Origin: a virus
DNA: 64,000 nt
IMG/VR virus record: IMGVR_UViG_3300029998_000020
Span: 28,767-92,766 of that record
Strand: one strand, 5' to 3'
Position numbers and translations under genes: made by a program. Under the pieces are notes generated by a model. The model had not been told where the DNA came from. It was given only the letters and a program-made list of their open reading frames with translations, and made no database searches. Below are positions 62,631 to 64,000 of the stretch, in pieces; position 1 is the stretch's first letter, and every line of letters starts with the position of its first letter.

Positions 62631-64000
62631 ATGGTATCAATTTCTAAACAGAAAAATAGTATATTTGGTGGTATTGCAGCATTAAAAACGATATCGGAAC
62701 AATCACTAATTAAGTTAAATGGTAAAAAAAATTCTACCATCGGGGAAGCAAATAATATTATGTCTTCTCTTTTAGAAATTTTTAATCAACTTGGTGGATA
62801 TAATGACTTAATACAAACAATTGAGAATATTTTAATTAAAAGACTTAGTGATATTGAAAACACAATTAAGGGGTCTATTAAAACTTCTATTAAACAAATA
62901 ATATCTTGTGGTATAGAACCCACAATCACACCAGAATTAGTTTCCACTGGTGTAACATTCAACTTAAAAAATATAGATCCACTTTCATTATTAACTATAA
63001 ATCCAAAATCTGATAATGGTGAATTAGTTTATTTTGATAATGATCAAGGTCTTAATTCAAGAGATTTTAATGTATTTTTATATTCTATTATTTCGGATGG
63101 AATCAATAATCAATACAGTACTGGTCATACATGGTACTCATCTAATGCATTGGACAAACAACCACTGATAACAGTGTCATTTCAAGAGTTTGATCAAACA
63201 AACCATAGTTTAAATAATCTAACAATAAAAATAGATAGTTTTTACCAGGGTAAGAAACTAAGTGCGTTTATAAGTGACTATTTAGATAGTATTAACTTAT
63301 TTAATAATACTCAGCTACTGTCATCGATATTTGATGATATTATGGGTACAAAAATATTTTCTATTAATAAAACATCAGAGCAAATTGCCGCTGAAAAAAT
63401 AATTGAGAATTTGTGTAATAATATATTAAATAATGTTGATGAATCAGATGTTATAGACGATAGTTTTTATATATTTTCAAATGATACATATAATAGCATA
63501 TTAGAAGAGGCCGAAAATAAAAAAAATGGTGTATTCACATATAACGGGGACACAAATTTAGTATTATCTGTTGACCAAACATCTTTAATGAACTCACTAT
63601 TAAATTTAAAAAATACAGATTCAAATAAGATAACCGACCAAACAAACATAATAAAAGAGGCTATTGATAATTTAACTACTGATATTCTAAAAAACTCAAC
63701 TATTGCCGAGAAAGATAAGTTCTCATTAAAACTAAATTTAATTCAAAATATTATCAAAAAATTAATGTCAACTATAACAATGTTTATATTTTCACCTAAA
63801 ATTATTTATTTATTTATAATGACAAGTAAGTTATTAGGTGTAGAAGATACGGGTGATATAGTACAATTTGTTAAAAAAAATATTAACGTATATAAATTAA
63901 TAATAATTGCAATTAGAGATATTATAGTCTCAGAAATAACAAAGGAAATTGAAAAACTATTAGCACCATTAATATCACAAGTTGTGGTTATACTTACAAA
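62631..64000 (+). CDS. Large late protein, C-terminus off the window
   Basis: Open from the ATG at 62631 through the window end (more than 456 codons, no stop). The N-terminal part is Asn/Ser/Ile-rich (FGGIAALKTISEQSLIKLNG). Later segments are helical (IAAEKIIENLCNNILNNVDE), with a hydrophobic region near residues 380-400 (TITMFIFSPKIIYLFIMTSK) that could be buried or membrane-active. Position and size fit a baseplate or tail component. I do not recognise the family. Confidence 0.5.
   Translation, partial: MVSISKQKNSIFGGIAALKTISEQSLIKLNGKKNSTIGEANNIMSSLLEIFNQLGGYNDLIQTIENILIKRLSDIENTIKGSIKTSIKQIISCGIEPTITPELVSTGVTFNLKNIDPLSLLTINPKSDNGELVYFDNDQGLNSRDFNVFLYSIISDGINNQYSTGHTWYSSNALDKQPLITVSFQEFDQTNHSLNNLTIKIDSFYQGKKLSAFISDYLDSINLFNNTQLLSSIFDDIMGTKIFSINKTSEQIAAEKIIENLCNNILNNVDESDVIDDSFYIFSNDTYNSILEEAENKKNGVFTYNGDTNLVLSVDQTSLMNSLLNLKNTDSNKITDQTNIIKEAIDNLTTDILKNSTIAEKDKFSLKLNLIQNIIKKLMSTITMFIFSPKIIYLFIMTSKLLGVEDTGDIVQFVKKNINVYKLIIIAIRDIIVSEITKEIEKLLAPLISQVVVILT

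Overview
The window is part of a large, very A+T-rich genome of a tailed phage with T4-like features that infects a member of the Bacteroidota. The phage assignment rests on a B-family (T4 gp43-type) DNA polymerase, a PIN-PhoH protein, dihydrofolate reductase, several homing-type nucleases, long tail-fibre genes, and dense blocks of small overlapping genes. The host assignment rests on promoters of the form TTG-N19/20-TAnnTTTG, the Bacteroidota sigma type, on FISUMP domains (Fibrobacter succinogenes major paralogous domain), which are typical of that phylum, and on the lack of clear Shine-Dalgarno sites. No intergenic stretch exceeds 300 bp.

Layout. Positions 1-3046 (minus) hold an array of tiny overlapping accessory genes, several sharing a basic C-terminal tail and a KxGDxV N-terminal start. 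One member is frameshifted. The array has its own Bacteroidota-type promoter at 3235-3264. Positions 3272-6452 (plus) are a divergent small-gene block ending in a DNA methyltransferase. Positions 6487-12126 (mostly minus) carry a membrane protein, acidic proteins, an ankyrin-repeat protein and a family of small proteins. Many of these begin with a short leader resembling the T4 capsid-targeting sequence and end with a shared KFNI/L tail. Positions 12169-24580 mix metabolism and replication: a DHH phosphoesterase, DHFR, PIN-PhoH, a cation-diffusion-facilitator transporter, a probable tRNA-Gly, an RHH-plus-nuclease pair, and the N-terminal half of a split DNA polymerase.

Positions 24740-50025 (mostly minus) are the host-recognition and glycosylation zone. 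It holds a collagen-like fibre, an HNH nuclease, GT25-, GT6- and other glycosyltransferases interrupted by a GIY-YIG nuclease, and an IPT/TIG adhesin. A GT4 domain fused to a TibC-like heptosyltransferase, an NAD+ synthetase, and four abutting fibre/adhesin genes (FISUMP, beta-helix, LRR, lectin-like) complete the zone. Positions 50127-64000 (plus) look like a late virion operon of mostly unrecognised proteins. Embedded in it are four more glycosyltransferase genes, one broken by an in-frame TAA, and a probable gp55-like late sigma factor.

How it may work together. Genes with the host-type promoter are mainly array, enzyme or early-like genes. Many putative virion or head genes instead carry a recurrent TTTAATATATA box upstream, or a TTATTAAA box in the right-hand operon. 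This fits early versus late control, with the sigma-like protein as a candidate late factor. The glycosyltransferases sit among fibre genes, which suggests the phage decorates its own fibres or capsid. The leader-bearing proteins may be packaged in the head and injected. These functional links are inferences from sequence pattern and context only.
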